Shown piece by piece: positions 37,259 through 50,404 of a stretch of DNA of 64,000 bases (its first letter is position 1; every line of letters begins with the position of its first letter). The notes below the pieces were generated by a model. The model saw only the letters and a program-made list of their open reading frames with translations. It searched no databases and had not been told where the DNA came from. The position numbers were made by a program, and so were the translations under genes. Source of the DNA: Opisthocomus hoazin (lineage: Eukaryota; Chordata; Aves; Opisthocomiformes; Opisthocomidae); contig NC_134439.1 of the NCBI RefSeq assembly GCF_030867145.1, forward strand, positions 5,183,379-5,247,378, read 5' to 3'.

Positions 37259-40200
37259 CGCAACCTCTTTTTTTTTTTTTCTTCCCCCTTTCTTGATTTA
37301 TTACAATAAACATGTCAGCAGCAGCGCGGCTGCCATTGTGTGTGTGTTTGTGAGAGAGTTGTGTTGTTTATAGTGGTGTCCAAGATAAATCATTTCTCGA
37401 GTGAAAATGATGTGCAAGCGATGATATTTTAGAGCGAGGATCTCTCCCTACCCCACTCCCTGGAGTTGATTATTTCAGACGATTTACAGTAATAGATCAG
37501 CAGCTAATATGAAAGCTCTGTAGCTGGGGGTCTTAAATTACAGCATCTGTGATTACCAATTAAGGAGAGATTTGTATAAATTTGGTAAACCGGGAACGCC
37601 TCGTTGGCGTATAAACCTAGTAAAAGAGCACGACCTTCATCTAAAAATTACAGCTCGGAGTCCTGCTTTGCAGCATCCCTTGATCAACGATAACTCATTT
37701 TCTCCCCAGTTCCCCCTCCTCGTCCCCCGGCAGAGAGCAGGCACAGCTTCTGGAGAAGCCCTGTTTTAAACCAGATGCAGAAATGGGATTTTAAATGCAA
37801 AAATAAAAAGGTTGCAGCGGGAAGGCTGCGAGGTAGCTGCCTCTGAGCGAGGCACGGCTCCGTTCCCGGACGGGAAGGGGGATTTGCCCATCAAAACCAG
37901 AACAATGTGGGTCTGTGGGAACTGGGGCGCTACTGGGGGACCCCAGCAGAAGCGGGTTGCTCCTGTAACAACAGAGAGGGGAATAACCTCATCGCGGGGC
38001 GTTCCTGGTGCTTTTCTAGCAGGAGGATAACTTTGCGGGGCTTCCTAGAGCCCTGAGCTCTCTAAGGCTGCGGTGGATGAAGAGATGGAGGAAAACGTTC
38101 TTGTGGTGAAAGCTGGAGAAGGTGCTCTGAGGGATGTTTTGCTATTTAGGAGCCCGGGCCTGTTATTTACCTCGGGAAAAACAGAGCTCCGAGAAGAAAT
38201 AGCACTGAAAATAGGTTTAAATAATAGCAGAACCTGGCAGGCAGCTGTTACCTTTTTAGAGATCTGTATGTAAAATATAGCTGAGCTTTAATAGGGAAAT
38301 TCCTTCCAAGCCACCGAGGAAGGGCAGCGGAGCCAGAGCTTCGGGGACGAGATGCGTGTCCTGGGCGGGGAGCCCCGCTGCCTGCGTTCGTGTCAGCGCG
38401 GGGAGCGCATCCTCCGCGGAAAACGGGAGGTCGGGAGGCAGGCACTGCCCTCCCCTCCCGTCTCCGAACTGGACCAAATTGGTCCTGACTGGGAGTGTTG
38501 AAAGCGAAGGAGGAAGTGGGAGATCGCGTTTTTAAATATTTTACAAGCTCCAACATGCGAGGAGTCAATAAAACTGACAACAGGAGCAAAGATTAAATGT
38601 TCGCACCGGATTCTCGGACGGGAATTCACCGCTTTTCCCCCTTCTTCCCTTCCCTCCCCTCTGCTCTCCAGCCAAGCCTCCCACCGCCCGAGCCGGGAGA
38701 TTTAACTCTGTCTGCCAGTGTAAACCTTTATGTAGCAAAATTAGAGCAACTCAGCGACTTTCATTAAATATTAAGGGAGATCCAAGGACGGTGACTGAAC
38801 CAGAAATACAGCATCATTCTCTGTCAAGCCCCGTATTAATTTAAGTTGTCGGCTTCAAACGGATGCAGGCCCCCTTCCCCTCTCCCCCCCCGCCCCCCCC
38901 CCCCGTCCTTATTTTATTCGGTGGTATTTTGTTTTATTTTATTGTACTCTTGTTTTTGCTGTCGACTTGGGATGCTGAGCGTGAGAAATTGGCCCTTGGC
39001 GGGGGGCGGCTGCGGGCTCGGTGCGGGGGAGCCACCCGGCAGCCCCCGCCCTGGGCGGCAGCCCCCTTTAAATCAATACCGGGGCTTTATTTCTCCGCGG
39101 TCCAGACGCCTTTGTCCGAGAGTCGTCCTTTAATAATCAAATGTCAGGGAGGGAAGGGGTGGCTGAGGGCTGCCGGGTGGGGACACTGCCCCGACCCCGG
39201 GCACTGCCCTCCCTGTCGGGGGGGCTCCGGACTCAAGATGTGACCCCAGATAAGAGCCCCAGACCCCGATTCAGAGACTCAGAGCCAGAACAGAAGCTGG
39301 TATCCTGGAGAATAGCTCCACACCTCCGTGAGGAGACCCAGAAACAGGAGGGTACGCCATGACAGGGATAGGACCCCAAAACTCGGGAGAAGAGCCTAAA
39401 AGCTTGGAGGGCACTCAGAGCCAGGATAGGACCCAGACCCGGGGGGGACACCCCAGAACCAGACTGGCAGCCGGGTGGTGGAAGGCAGAGCGCTCCCCGT
39501 CCCTGGCCGGGGGCTGTGGGAGGGGACCGGGGCATAGAGGCCATCGGGTGATGCAGAACTTCCCTCCGCGGAGGGTCCGCGCTGGGGGGGGACACCGGTA
39601 CCCCCGGAGCACAGCCTCGGTCCTTGTTCTGCCTCAAATCCTCGGGGCTCCGCTCCCCTCACCCCTCCAGCCCTGTCCGCTCCATCCCCCCCAAAAACCA
39701 AGTTTCCCCCCTCTGCGGTGACCGGGGGAAAGGGCTTGGTTTCGGCCAGAGCTGGGAAGGGAAGTCCGGAGCAGAAGCTCTTGCTCCGCTCATCCCCCTC
39801 GCACCCCGCAGCTCTCCACCGCCTCTCCCAGCTCAGCTTCTCTGCTCTCCCGGACCCGCTGAAAATAACGAGAAAATAGTTTCTTACCATGTTTAAGCTG
39901 TATTTCTTTATTAACTCGTAGAAACCGAGTTTCTCGAGATACTGTGCCTCAGAGTTACAAATAACAGAAATAACGTTCAAGAGGCGGGAGGGGATAACGA
40001 GCTGTTTCAAGTAGCTCGAGCAAGTGTTATTTCATTAATTTCTGTGCAATAAGCCTTTCTCCCGGCCTGTCAGCTCGTCAGAAGTTCCTGGACTATCAGC
40101 GCTGTGTGTTTATCACATATCCCCAAAGAACTCTCTCTCGGCCAGACCCACCCTATCTTTTCCCAAAGAGGAAGCTATTAGCGCTGTAAATGCGAGTCAA

Positions 40201-43200
40201 CAGCACCTTAATTCGTAATTTATTGCAGGCGGTAGGAGAGAGTTATTTAAGATTAAAGCAGCGCGGAGGGTGAGTGCTGCAAGGCGTAGAGACCGGGGAG
40301 TGGAGCAGGGGGATGAAGGAGAATAACGCGGAAACCTGCGGCTGAGGCGCGGAGAGCAGCGCGGCGGCAGGGCGGGCGGGACGCGGTAGCGGCTGTTTCC
40401 CCCCCTTTTTTTTTTAAATTTTCCCCCGAAAAGGGGTTTCAGGCAGTGTCCGCCCTGCCCCCTATCACCCCCCGCTCAAGGGAAGAGGCTCAAGCCGGAG
40501 CAAAGCCCGGGACCCCCCCAAACGCGCCCCCCCGCAGGCCCGAGGAGGGCCCGGAGCCGGTGCCAATTACTCTGCTTCATTTTCATATTTAAAAAGGGAG
40601 AAGAGCACGAGTCACCGGCTGCCGAGACAAAAGGGCAGAGCTCGATCTCTTTTCAGTCAAATAGGCAAAAAGTTCGGAAACGATGACGGTTTTCTTTGAA
40701 GTTTTCTCCCCCCCCCCCCCCCTTTTTTTTGGTGGGTAGGAGGAAGAGGAGAGGAGGGGGGAGGAGATGGAAATAAAAGGCAATAACCACATTTCAACAC
40801 TTCCCTGCGCGTAACCCTCCCGGTTGAAAAGGAAGGCTGTAAATCAGAGGCGATGGTGGGGGATTTGACTCCTTACTGGTTTTTAGCGCGGAGATGAGGG
40901 GAGGGGTTAAGGAGAAAACCCCACTCGTGGCCGTTTCGTCCCCGTTTGATGTCCGACTCGACGCGAGATTTATCAGCGCGTTATTGGCAGCGGTATCCAG
41001 AGGTCAGGAGAGAAGCCCGAAAAACCTTGGGTCAAATTCTCTCCGAGCAAGTCCCGGTGAAATCAATAGGGAAGGGCAATCCGCAGCCTCGGGGCTGGGC
41101 GGGGGGGGGGACGGGGAGAGGGCTCGGCCACCCCCCCTCCACCCCCCGAGCCCCTCTCCCACCGCCCTGGGGTCGCGGGTACCAGCACCGAGCCCTGGAC
41201 CCTGCGAGCCCATCCTTTGCCCCGGGCCCCAGCGCTCCGGCCGCTCGCCTCTGCCCAGCTCGGGGTGGGGTTTTTCGGTGGGGGGGCCCATTCCCCCCTC
41301 CTTTCCCCTCGGTTTTTGGGAGCCGACGCCGCGCCACGGCCCGTTTCGCCCTCGCACCAGCACCCAGGTCCCAGTTTCCTCTCCCCGCGCTGAGGTCAGC
41401 TCCAGCAAAGCCGAGGCTAAAAATACCCTCCGGGATCTGGTTTGCTGCTACCGGTACCTCTCCTCTGAGCTTAAACGCTTAAAAAAATCCAAAATATTCC
41501 CTGAAGAGGGGCAAGATTTAACGACGGGGTATTTACCCGGGGCTACAGGGGAGGAGGGGGGGGTGAAAGGAAGAAAGAAAGAAACACGGTGGGCTTTGCG
41601 TAACTTTTATTCTCTCCCTTTCTTTCTCTCTCTTTTCCTCTTTCTTTCTTTCCTTCGTTTTCTCCCCTTTCCCCTGGAAGAGACATATGGAATCAATTTT
41701 GAATCCTGACATTGAAGGCTGGCCAATTCCTACTGGCTCGAAAAACCAGAATCCATTTGGTTCCCCTCTCTCCGGCACCCCTTGTCACTCAGTGTTATAA
41801 CCGTCTTGCAACATTTTAAGTCTTTATAAAGAGAAACAGCTTTCCAGATAGATACCAAGGATTCGGGAGTGGGGGAGGGTTTTTTCCTTTTTTTTTTTTT
41901 TTTTTTTTCCTTTTTTTTTAAGCGGAACCTGCGGGCACCTCGCCCTCCCGACACCCCCATCTCATCCCCCTCTGCTCGGTATCTCTCTGCAAAGGGGGCC
42001 GCATCTTTGCAATACTTTCGGTTGTTTTGGAAGAGTTTCTGGTTTTTCTCCACGTCAAATCAGTTCCGTGCGAATCGAGCGAGTCCAAAAAAAAAAATCA
42101 AAGCATCTTTGGGGGGAAAAAAAAAATCCAAACCGTCCGAGAAAGCTGTCAGCAAGATCCACAGGGGTGCAATAAAGTAGTTTCTTCTCCTTAATTTGCC
42201 TGCTCCACTCGCGAACTCGCACCTCCCCGATCCGGCTTCGCTCCTTCTTCTTGAAGTCCCGGGTCGGACAGTATCACAGGTAAGAAGTTAAAAAAAAAAA
42301 TAAATCAATAAAAAATCCTGCAGCTCTGCCTTTCCTACCTTCTCAGCTCCGACGCTGTGAGATAGAACTAACTGCTGCGAAGGCTTTGACAGGCTGCTCC
42401 GCCGCTCCCCCCGAGCTGTAGCCGACTTGCTCCCGGTAGCAGACTCAGACTGCTGCCTCGGGAGCAGGGTCGGGGGAGCTTATGATGATGAGCAAAAAAT
42501 TACCTCGCCGGGTCCATAACCGGGACCGGCCCAAACCGCTGCTTTCCGAGTGCGTGTTTACCCGCAAAAGTTTGTCTGGGACACATTTGTTAAAGGTTTA
42601 GCACCTCTCTCTCGTTTGAAAAAGAAACTACAAAAGCCCGTTGGAAAAGCGGGGTGTTAAACCGAAGAATGTAAGTGATGGTGATTTATGGCCCTACGAA
42701 GTTTTTTGTTTACTTGAAGCAGCCCCTAATTACAAGGGCTTCTGAAAAAAAAAAAAAAAAAAGCTTTCCCAAGCTGGGTGTGTGTCCATCGCGGGTTTTC
42801 CCTCCGCAGATCCGGGTGTAGCGGCCAGATGTGACTAAGGAACATCTGGTTAGCTGGGCTGCTTTGCCTCTCGGCCGGCCGAGATGGGTGAGGCTGCGAC
42901 TCCGCAGCGTTTGGCACGAAAGCGGCGGCTGCCGGGGGGAGTCCGAGCCTGCAAATATCGGGCTTTTAACAAGGTTCAAGGTTGGTTTGGGGAGGGGATG
43001 TCCTCGAAAATGGGTCGTTTCGCTCAGACGCTCTTGCTGGGATCGAAAGGGAAACGGCCGGGAGGGCGAGATTCCGCGTGGGAATATCGGGTGCGTTGTT
43101 TTCTATCGACTTGTGCTATTCATTTCTGGCTCAGAAAATCCCCTCCCCATCCCCCCCCGCCAACGCCCGGTGTCTATTTTAAGAGCGAGACAGGAAAATC

Positions 43201-43256
43201 GTTTGTATGTAGGGAAAAAAAACCCCTCCCAGAAATCGAATTAAACCCGGAAAGTT

Positions 43257-43286
43257 TATATATATATATATATGTATATATTTATA
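43257..43286. repeat. (TA)n microsatellite
   Basis: An alternating TA run with a single TATG interruption, about 30 bases. Confidence 0.85.
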
Positions 43287-46200
43287 TTTGTGCTCTCTGT
43301 TCTCCTTTGGTTCCTTTCCCTTTAGAGCCAGATAATAACTCAGTCCCCGGGACAAGTTGCCAGTTCTAAAAATGTCCTCATACATTGTGAAACTGGAAAA
43401 GTTTTGACTCGGTGTCTAATATTTCCCGAGGCGAACTGGTATATTGGCAGAGAGCAGGGGCTCGGATACACAAGCGTCTGGGGTTTTTTTTGCTGAAAAT
43501 TGCTTTGCATCAAATTTCCTCAGCTTCAGAATTATCTTTACTCGCCTCCAGCTAAACTTGAAATTTTTTACCAAGCGCTTGATCTGTTGGCGAATGAAAT
43601 CTGAGAAGAAACCGCAGGCCCTAAGTGGCGGTAATTTAATTGATTTTATCATAAATCATCAACTTCATGAAGAACCAAAGTTTTCATTGAAGTAAATTGA
43701 TATTAATGGACACCTTCTGAAATTTAACCCTGTAGATCTGTATGGCGGTGGTGCTCCCACTTCTGCTCTTTCGGGACAGGAGATTTTAGGGGTGGGGGGG
43801 AGGTATTTTTCCACCCTTCTAGCTTGCGTGTCTACCACTCTCCCTTAAAAATGACTTTTTTCCAGCATGGGGAACATGACGCCTGGTGTGGAGGGGGGTG
43901 GGGGTGGGATCCGAGAGCTCAGCTCCTCTTTGTGCCCCCGCAGCGGTGGGTAAAGCCCGGAGCACCCAGCTGAGGCTTTTTGGGGCGGACGAGCACCGAA
44001 AGGTTGGGTTTCTCCGGGTTACTCCCCTGGGAAGGTTGTCCCCTCTCCCACGGGTTTCGTGGGTGCAGGGCTGGGGTATCTCTGGCAAAAACACGCGTGT
44101 TGCAGCGAGGTGGTCCCGGCTCGGCCCTCGCACCCGCGTGAAAAACAGAATTAGGATTTAAAACCCCCGCTACCATCTACTCGTCCTCCTCTGCGTTAAA
44201 CATCGCCGTTCCCAAAGCTTTCCCGCCTAATTAAAAATTAACTCAGAGCCCGGAATGGATGGGAGCGTTTTGATGTGGTGGTGGGGATGGCAGACCGAAC
44301 ACCCCCACAGAAATGGGGGATTTCAGCTGGGGGGGGTGTGTCCCTCATCGTAGGGTGTCCGCGCTGTGCGGGGAGGGTGCGGGACTCGGCGGCATCCCCA
44401 CCGTTCCCTACAGACGAGAAATATTCAGTGTAAACGTTCCAAAACCGAGAAATGTAATTCCTTGACACCCCTTCTTTCTCCCTCTGCTGAGACTTCCTCC
44501 TCAGACATTGTCAGTCTTTATGAGTTATCCGATGGAAACGGGTAAAATGGAACTCGTTTCTTCTCCCAGGTCCCTTCTCCCCCATGCCCAGCTCGTCCTC
44601 CAGCGCCAGCCAGGTTCCGGATTCAGGCGAGTATCACTGCAAAAAAAAAAAAAAAGAAATAACCAAATTCCTTCCTTTTCTCACAGAAGCGGCCCCGGCG
44701 GTAGCGTGGGTGCCTGGTCCTCCCGGGAGGCGAAGGGAGGGCGGTGGGAGGAAGGCTCTGAATCCTCATTTTCTACCTCTATGTTTTTTTTTTGAGGAGG
44801 GGGTTAAAATGGGAAGAAACGGCGGGGGGGGGGGGTGCGGGAACCTGGACGTGAGCGTAGGAGCCGCATCCTCGGTGCCGGGGCCACCGGCGGCCCGGGC
44901 GCGGCCCCGGGGGAAGGGGGGGGGGGGGCGAGGACCCCATCCCCGGGGCCTCCAGGCGCTGCTCTGCCGCCGGGAAGGCCGAGAAGCCCCCCTCCGTGTT
45001 TTTTTTTCTGTCCACCCCAACCCGTTATTTCCCCCTCCGCTTCCCTCGTCTTCGCCGTTCGGGAGCGGTGGCTGCGGCGGTCGCTTTCCTCGTCAGCGTT
45101 TTTTCTCCTCCCTCGCCTTCGAGTTAAAAGAGAAAAAGAAAAACTAAAAGAAAAAAAAAAAAAAAAAAAGAAAGGAAAAGCAGCCCAGCACGCCGCAAAG
45201 GCCAGGGCAGCCCCGGCTGGGGAGGGAGCGGGGGGCTTCGCCTGCCCGGGGAGTGCGGGGAATTTGCTGCTGAGGGAATTGGCGGGACTGGACGGGGGGA
45301 GTTGGTCTTTTACCAATTCTGTATAAAATGGGCAAAAGGTTGACGTGTCCTGGTCATGTGACCGCATAATTCAAGCCATTATTTTGGCATTTGGAAGGAG
45401 GGGGTGTAGAAAAAAAACGTCGGGATGGTGATTCCCAGCCCGCCCCCGGCGAGCTGCTCCCAAAATAGCGATTTGTAGCGCGCTGATACCGCGAACTGCC
45501 ACCTCCGCTCACCCCCCCCCACCCATCCCTACCCCCACCCACCCACCCGCGCCTCAACCCACGCTGGGGCTGCGAGACGACCCACGGGAGAGGGCTGCGG
45601 GGGCATTTGGGAGGGGTCCCAGCCCGGCAGGAGCCTGGGGGCTGCGTTTCCTCCCGGGGGTCGGTTTGGTTTGGGGGTTTGGTTTTTATTTTTTTTTTGG
45701 AGACAATTCCAAAGCACTTCCGCTGATTGATCATTAACCCGGTGAGTTATTGCTCCTCTAAGCAAAGGTCAGGGAGAGAAAAAGGTCCAATCTGTCAAGG
45801 CAAAACCCACTGCTCACTCAGTTTCATTTTGATTTCTTATCCGGGTCGGCTTCTGTTTGGGGTTTCAGGAGGTCCTGGACCCTCCAGAACTCTCCGCTCC
45901 TCGGAGCTCTCCCCTTCCTCCGGTTCTCTGTCTGTGGAGTGGGAAAACCCAAACTCCTTCCCTTTAGAGAAAAAAAACCTGGGCCAAGAGCGGGCGGAGG
46001 AGGCGGTGGGTGCTGCGGGGCTCCCCGCCCTGCGCCGGGGGGTTTCGACCGGGTGCGGGACGAGTGGGCGAGGGGGTTGGGGCTGCACCGCCTCCCAAAG
46101 AAAAATTAATGCAAATCAAATAGAGAAAAAACCCGCCCAAATTAAAACAAAGAACACAGGAAGGGGGGTAAAAACCTCGCTCCATCCCTCTTCTGCCTAT

Positions 46201-49200
46201 ACTGCGAGGGAATAAATGCAAAACAAAGCAAAATAAACACAACCCCCCCCGCCCTCCCCTCTGCAGCCGTTATTTACGCCCGCTTCTTTTTGGTTGTTTG
46301 TTTGTTTCTCTTTTCCCCTCCTCCCTTCTGCATCCACTCCAAATAAAAGCGATTCCCCCCCTCCTTTTCTCCACCTCCTCTCGGGCTGCTCCCGGCCCCC
46401 CCCGGGCCCGGCGTGGGAGGAACTCGCCGGGACTCAGCCTGCACTCGCTGAGCTCACAGCCCAGAAAGGGTGTTCTCTCCTCTTCTCTTATTTTTTTTCC
46501 CCCCCTTTCCTCTTTACAAATCTCTGTGTGTACTCTACAGAGGGAACTGCAAAGCCCCAGTTAACCAGGGAAGACTGTGATGTAAGTGGAATATTGCCAA
46601 AGCTGTGTATTAAAGTGGGCGCGCACGTAATAATAACACTAATAAAAAATACAGCTATAGGCCGCCGACTGGAGAAGGTCGCGAAGCATCCGCGGGTGAT
46701 TTATGGACTGGGGGATGTTGTCACAAGCAGAGTAGGGGTGTGAGGGGAACGTTTTTATTGGAGATTAATAACATCAACATACAGAACGGAAACAGGATTA
46801 TTAAAGCGACGGAATGTTTCCCCAAACGAAAATATTTTTAAATGAGATTGCTTTTTCTCTCTCCCCTTCTTTCTCCCTTTCCCAGTCCTTGGTGCCAAAG
46901 TTGCGGTGATAAATCTCTGCGTGGCTTTAAAAACGTTTACTGCTCGATACTGTTAATCCTGATACCGAATCGCTGCCGTGTGAACGGTGTCCTCGTGCAC
47001 CGCAAAGCAGCTCCGGCCCTTCGCGGCGATCTTCCCACCACGTTGGAGAAACACGAAAAAAACATATTCTGCATCCCTGAGGCTTTTCTGCCTTGCAGGA
47101 TAACGGCCTCCCGTTTCCCCCACTCTTACCCCGTTGTGGAACCCAGAGCTAATTAACTGCTTGTATTTAATCCTTTAAACGCATTTAACTCTGAAATTGC
47201 CACCAGAATTTAACGAAAACCCTTCTCGGTGTACATGTATTTTAAATCACAGTCCGAGTTCGCCACCAGCCGTGGATAAACTGCCCACGGTCCACGCCAA
47301 ACCGTTTCCATCACTAAGGCGAACCCCGGGGACGGGCGAAGCGTTCCCCTCGCCTGGGGGTTTCCACGGGGCAGGGTGGAGAGGACCGCCGGGGAGACGG
47401 GGGATTGCATCAGATGTACAGAAATAAACCTGATGCCCACCTCCTCCGATGAGAATATTGGGCTATCGGGGGCTGGAGACGGGGGCAATCCCTGGACACG
47501 CCGCGGTTACTCGGGTGGGAGAAAATCTCGGGGGAAATGCTGGGCTTTTGTTCCTTAGAGCCCGTCTTCCCCCGACTCCCACCCACAGGTTTCTCCCTGT
47601 GATGGACCCTGCTCTACGCTTCTCTGCCCGCAGTCCGAAGTTTCATACTTGTTTTTCCTCCCCTCTTTTTCCCCTCCCCCAGTTCTTCTCCCGTCTCAAA
47701 GCCCACCGCTGCCTCGCGTTTGCTGGACCAGACATCGGAGAATCGGTGAGTTTTGCTGAATAATCCTCCTACCTGCTCCCCTGTCTGTACGTGTCTCCGT
47801 ACCTCCCTCCGCACCAGGCTCGGGAGCCATTCCTCCTCGAAAGTCACCCAACGTGACTTCTTCCCCCCCCAACAACCCCAGAATAAGCACGGCTGCCCCG
47901 GCTTTCAGCTGAGCATTTTCCTTCTGCTACTGGCTTGTCTTTAAACTTGGTGATTTATGGCCGTAACTTTGAGGGAGTGTTTTAAATGGAAGAGCTTTCC
48001 TGCGCTCCCTTTGAAGGGAAACCCAGGCAGATTGCAACATTTGCTGCTGATTTTGTGACGAGGGCGAGGGAGTTGCACTTTAAAGAAAAAGAAGCTGCGA
48101 CCAAAGCAAAGATGGCAATGCACAGGGAGCCGAAAAGAACTACTTACAGGAGCTCAACATAGAAACGTGCAAAGACCTTCTTAACAGGGTTTTTTTTCGG
48201 CTGCCAGTTAGGGTTAAAACAAAATTTTACACTTCAGAGGAGTTACTTGCAGAATCCGAGGTGCTCCTGATTGCCTAGGTCCTCCAAATGATTCAGTGGA
48301 GAGCTGTATTCAGAAACCTAGAGCACTTCACCTACAAAAAAGTCTTCAAAAGAACAGTCCACGAGTGTTTTTCCTCTTTCCTTCCCCTGGAATTTCAACG
48401 CCGGGGCTCCGAAGTAGGAACTCTCTCGTAGCAGAAGATTTATGGTGGAGCAGTTCATACAAAGTCAGGTTGGGGGGAGTAGAAATATAGCAATAATGGT
48501 GTCCCCTGGTCGAAACCCTCATGGCTGGGACGTGAACGCTGCAGCCAGAACAATAGCTGGGAACCCCGCAGTCCTCGGGGTGAGACTTTGTCCATCACCT
48601 GGAAAACCTTGGCTGCCTGAGCCACAGTGAGTCCTCTCGAAAGTCGAGGGTTTACTCGGACAGCCTTCTTTTTCTTTCCAGAGTTATCAGCCTAAAGGTG
48701 CACACAGACACACACAAAAGGGCGATGCAACCCCCCCGGCGGGTCATACCTTCCCGGCGACGTCCAAAGAGCCTTTGTGGTCCCTCTTTTTCTTGTTTTT
48801 CTAAAAGTAAATTCCCCCCCGTCAGCACTTCACCCACAGGAGCGAGCGCCGGAATTAAAGGAGGGAAGAGAACTGCGATGCGAAACAAAAGTAGCACTTT
48901 CAAAAAAAACCCCCCAAAACTGCAGACACCTAAATTCCTTGCCCTGCCTTCCTCCCACTCGCCAGCCCCTCCTCGTCACGGGCTTTCCCCAAAACGCGTC
49001 TTGGCGAGTTTCTGCCGTCGGCAGCCGGGTGGGAGCGGGGAAAGGCATAAATCTCCCGTGGCGACAGCAGCAGCGCCCGGCGCAGCCGTAACGGCCTTAT
49101 TAATAATAGCAATAATCATCATCTTTATTGTTCAACACCTCGCTGCCTGGACCTCCTCCCCCGGGGGTGATTCGCGCCCTGGACCCCCCACCCCCTTCCC

Positions 49201-50160
49201 CAACCCCCGCACCCACTCCCCGGTGGAGGCCGAGGGGCGAGAGGAGCCCCCCCAGCCATCGGGACGCACAAACTTTACGCCGAAGTTACGCGGGGTTTCA
49301 GTTTCCCCCCCTCCCCTCCTCCCTGGTCCCCTTGCAAACACGGGGGCCGGCGGCTCCCATCCTCCCCCCCCCCCCCGGGCCCCAGAAAAGTGGGTTTCGG
49401 GGCGGGGGGGGGGTCTGCGAGGAGCCCAGCGCAGCCGCGGGTCCGGGGGAGGGAGAGCCCCAGCTATTGAAAGAGCCGCGATTGCCGCCGCGAAGGAGGG
49501 GGGGGGGTGTCTATGACTATGTTGAAACGGTTTATTAGCATAAATTGACACCTAATTGTTAAACACGTGAATCAAAGGGAAGCTTTGCTATCTTTCCGCC
49601 TAGGCCTCTGTCCACCACGTCTGCAATTAGCATAATTTTTCACTAGTGACGCTGTTCGGGAGGCTCGTTGGCTTTGCCCGGCAATCCGAACCAAATCTTG
49701 ATTTTTAAATATCCCCTCCGCTTTATTCGACCCCCCCCGCCCACCCCCCCATCGTAGCCTGGATTCTTTTCGTTATTATTTTAATCCCAGCCAAGCATCG
49801 CATAGTTAAAGGGGGGGTGTGTGTGCGTGTGTGTTGTGTTCAGCTTTTCTTTCTTTCTTTTTTTTTTTTCCCTTCTCCTTTCCCTTCTTCCCCTTTGCTG
49901 TGGTAAAGCAGAGGCCATTGTTATCAGTGAGCAGCGCGTACCAGTCTATAGGGCAACCACAACCTCGGGGTTTGTCCATTCAAAGCCCTCAGCTTTTCTG
50001 CACATCTTGGAAGCTGGAAAGCATCTTGAATTTTTTTTTTTTTTCTTTCCCCCAAACGGAGACAGAGAGGCAATTTGAGCTGCCGTAACCGAAAGCTACA
50101 CTGGCTGAGCCCCCTCCCCCTCTGTTTTGGCTTTTTTTTTTTATACATATATACACGCAT

Positions 50161-50304
50161 ATGCTGGATTTTTTTTTTTCCTCTCGCTCGTATGTTCCTT
50201 TAACGTTTTTAAAGGAAGGGGGTCATTCCTCGCTTATTGATTGCGTGGATGCTGGATGTGAAAATATATTATGTCTGCCTGTGCTTTGCTCGTCAGAGAC
50301 TAAG
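50161..50304 (+). other. HOXB3: Candidate 5' noncoding exon of HOXB3 (donor at 50305)
   Basis: Unique sequence ends in ACTAAG|GTAAGC, a near-perfect vertebrate splice donor (GT at 50305-50306), 3 kb before a strong acceptor at 53300 that precedes the HOXB3 start codon. HOXB3 is known to have upstream noncoding first exons. The 5' boundary is arbitrary, and an open frame covering 50161-50598 runs through the donor without looking like a protein. The pairing of donor and acceptor is inferred. Confidence 0.3.
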
Positions 50305-50359
50305 GTAAGCCGGACTCGAATAGGCTATCACTTTGTGAATGGCGGAGTATATGTCCCAA

Positions 50360-50369
50360 TGATTTATGA
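50360..50369 (+). promoter_or_regulatory. PBX-HOX-type site TGATTTATGA
   Basis: The 10-mer TGATTTATGA fits the composite PBX-HOX pattern of TGAT joined to a HOX half-site TTAT. It lies 18 bases before the DR5 element at 50388. It is one of five TGATTTATG(G/A) copies between 42.6 and 50.4 kb. Confidence 0.45.
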
Positions 50370-50387
50370 CCATATGACTCCAATCTC

Positions 50388-50404
50388 GGTTCAAGAAGAG
50401 TTCA
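50388..50404 (+). promoter_or_regulatory. DR5 retinoic acid response element
   Basis: GGTTCA (50388-50393), spacer AGAAG, AGTTCA (50399-50404). Both halves fit the RGKTCA RAR/RXR consensus in the same orientation with five-base spacing, the classic DR5. It is 2.9 kb upstream of the HOXB3 coding exon, in the interval where retinoic acid elements are known to drive HOXB4/HOXB3 hindbrain expression. Function is inferred from the consensus and the location. Confidence 0.6.

Larger units (their letters stand above)
31331..50160. other. HOXB4-HOXB3 intergenic region (regulatory, probable HOXB3 5' territory)
   Basis: Nearly 19 kb with no protein gene recognised. Unique AT-rich blocks alternate with GC-rich repeats. 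The more conserved-looking blocks are 31430-31960, 36720-37200, 37370-37590, 38700-38860, 39880-40260, 43360-43750, 46560-46900, 47940-48130 and 49530-49660. In vertebrates this interval carries 5' noncoding HOXB3 exons, HOXB4 3' neural enhancers and retinoic acid elements. Strong donor-like sites on + are at 42280 (CAG|GTAAGA) and 37042 (ATT|GTAAGT). Long open frames here (34124-34960, 40894-41709, 48698-49516) are low-complexity GC sequence. Confidence 0.6.

Noticed and set aside
40894-41709. 271-codon open frame
   Set aside because: Same pattern of GC-rich chance openness ending in a Phe/Leu/Ser repeat from a CT tract; no start context or homology.
48698-49516. 272-codon open frame
   Set aside because: Low-complexity Pro/Gly-rich translation of a GC-rich region crossing C and G runs; frames open on both strands; no recognisable domain.
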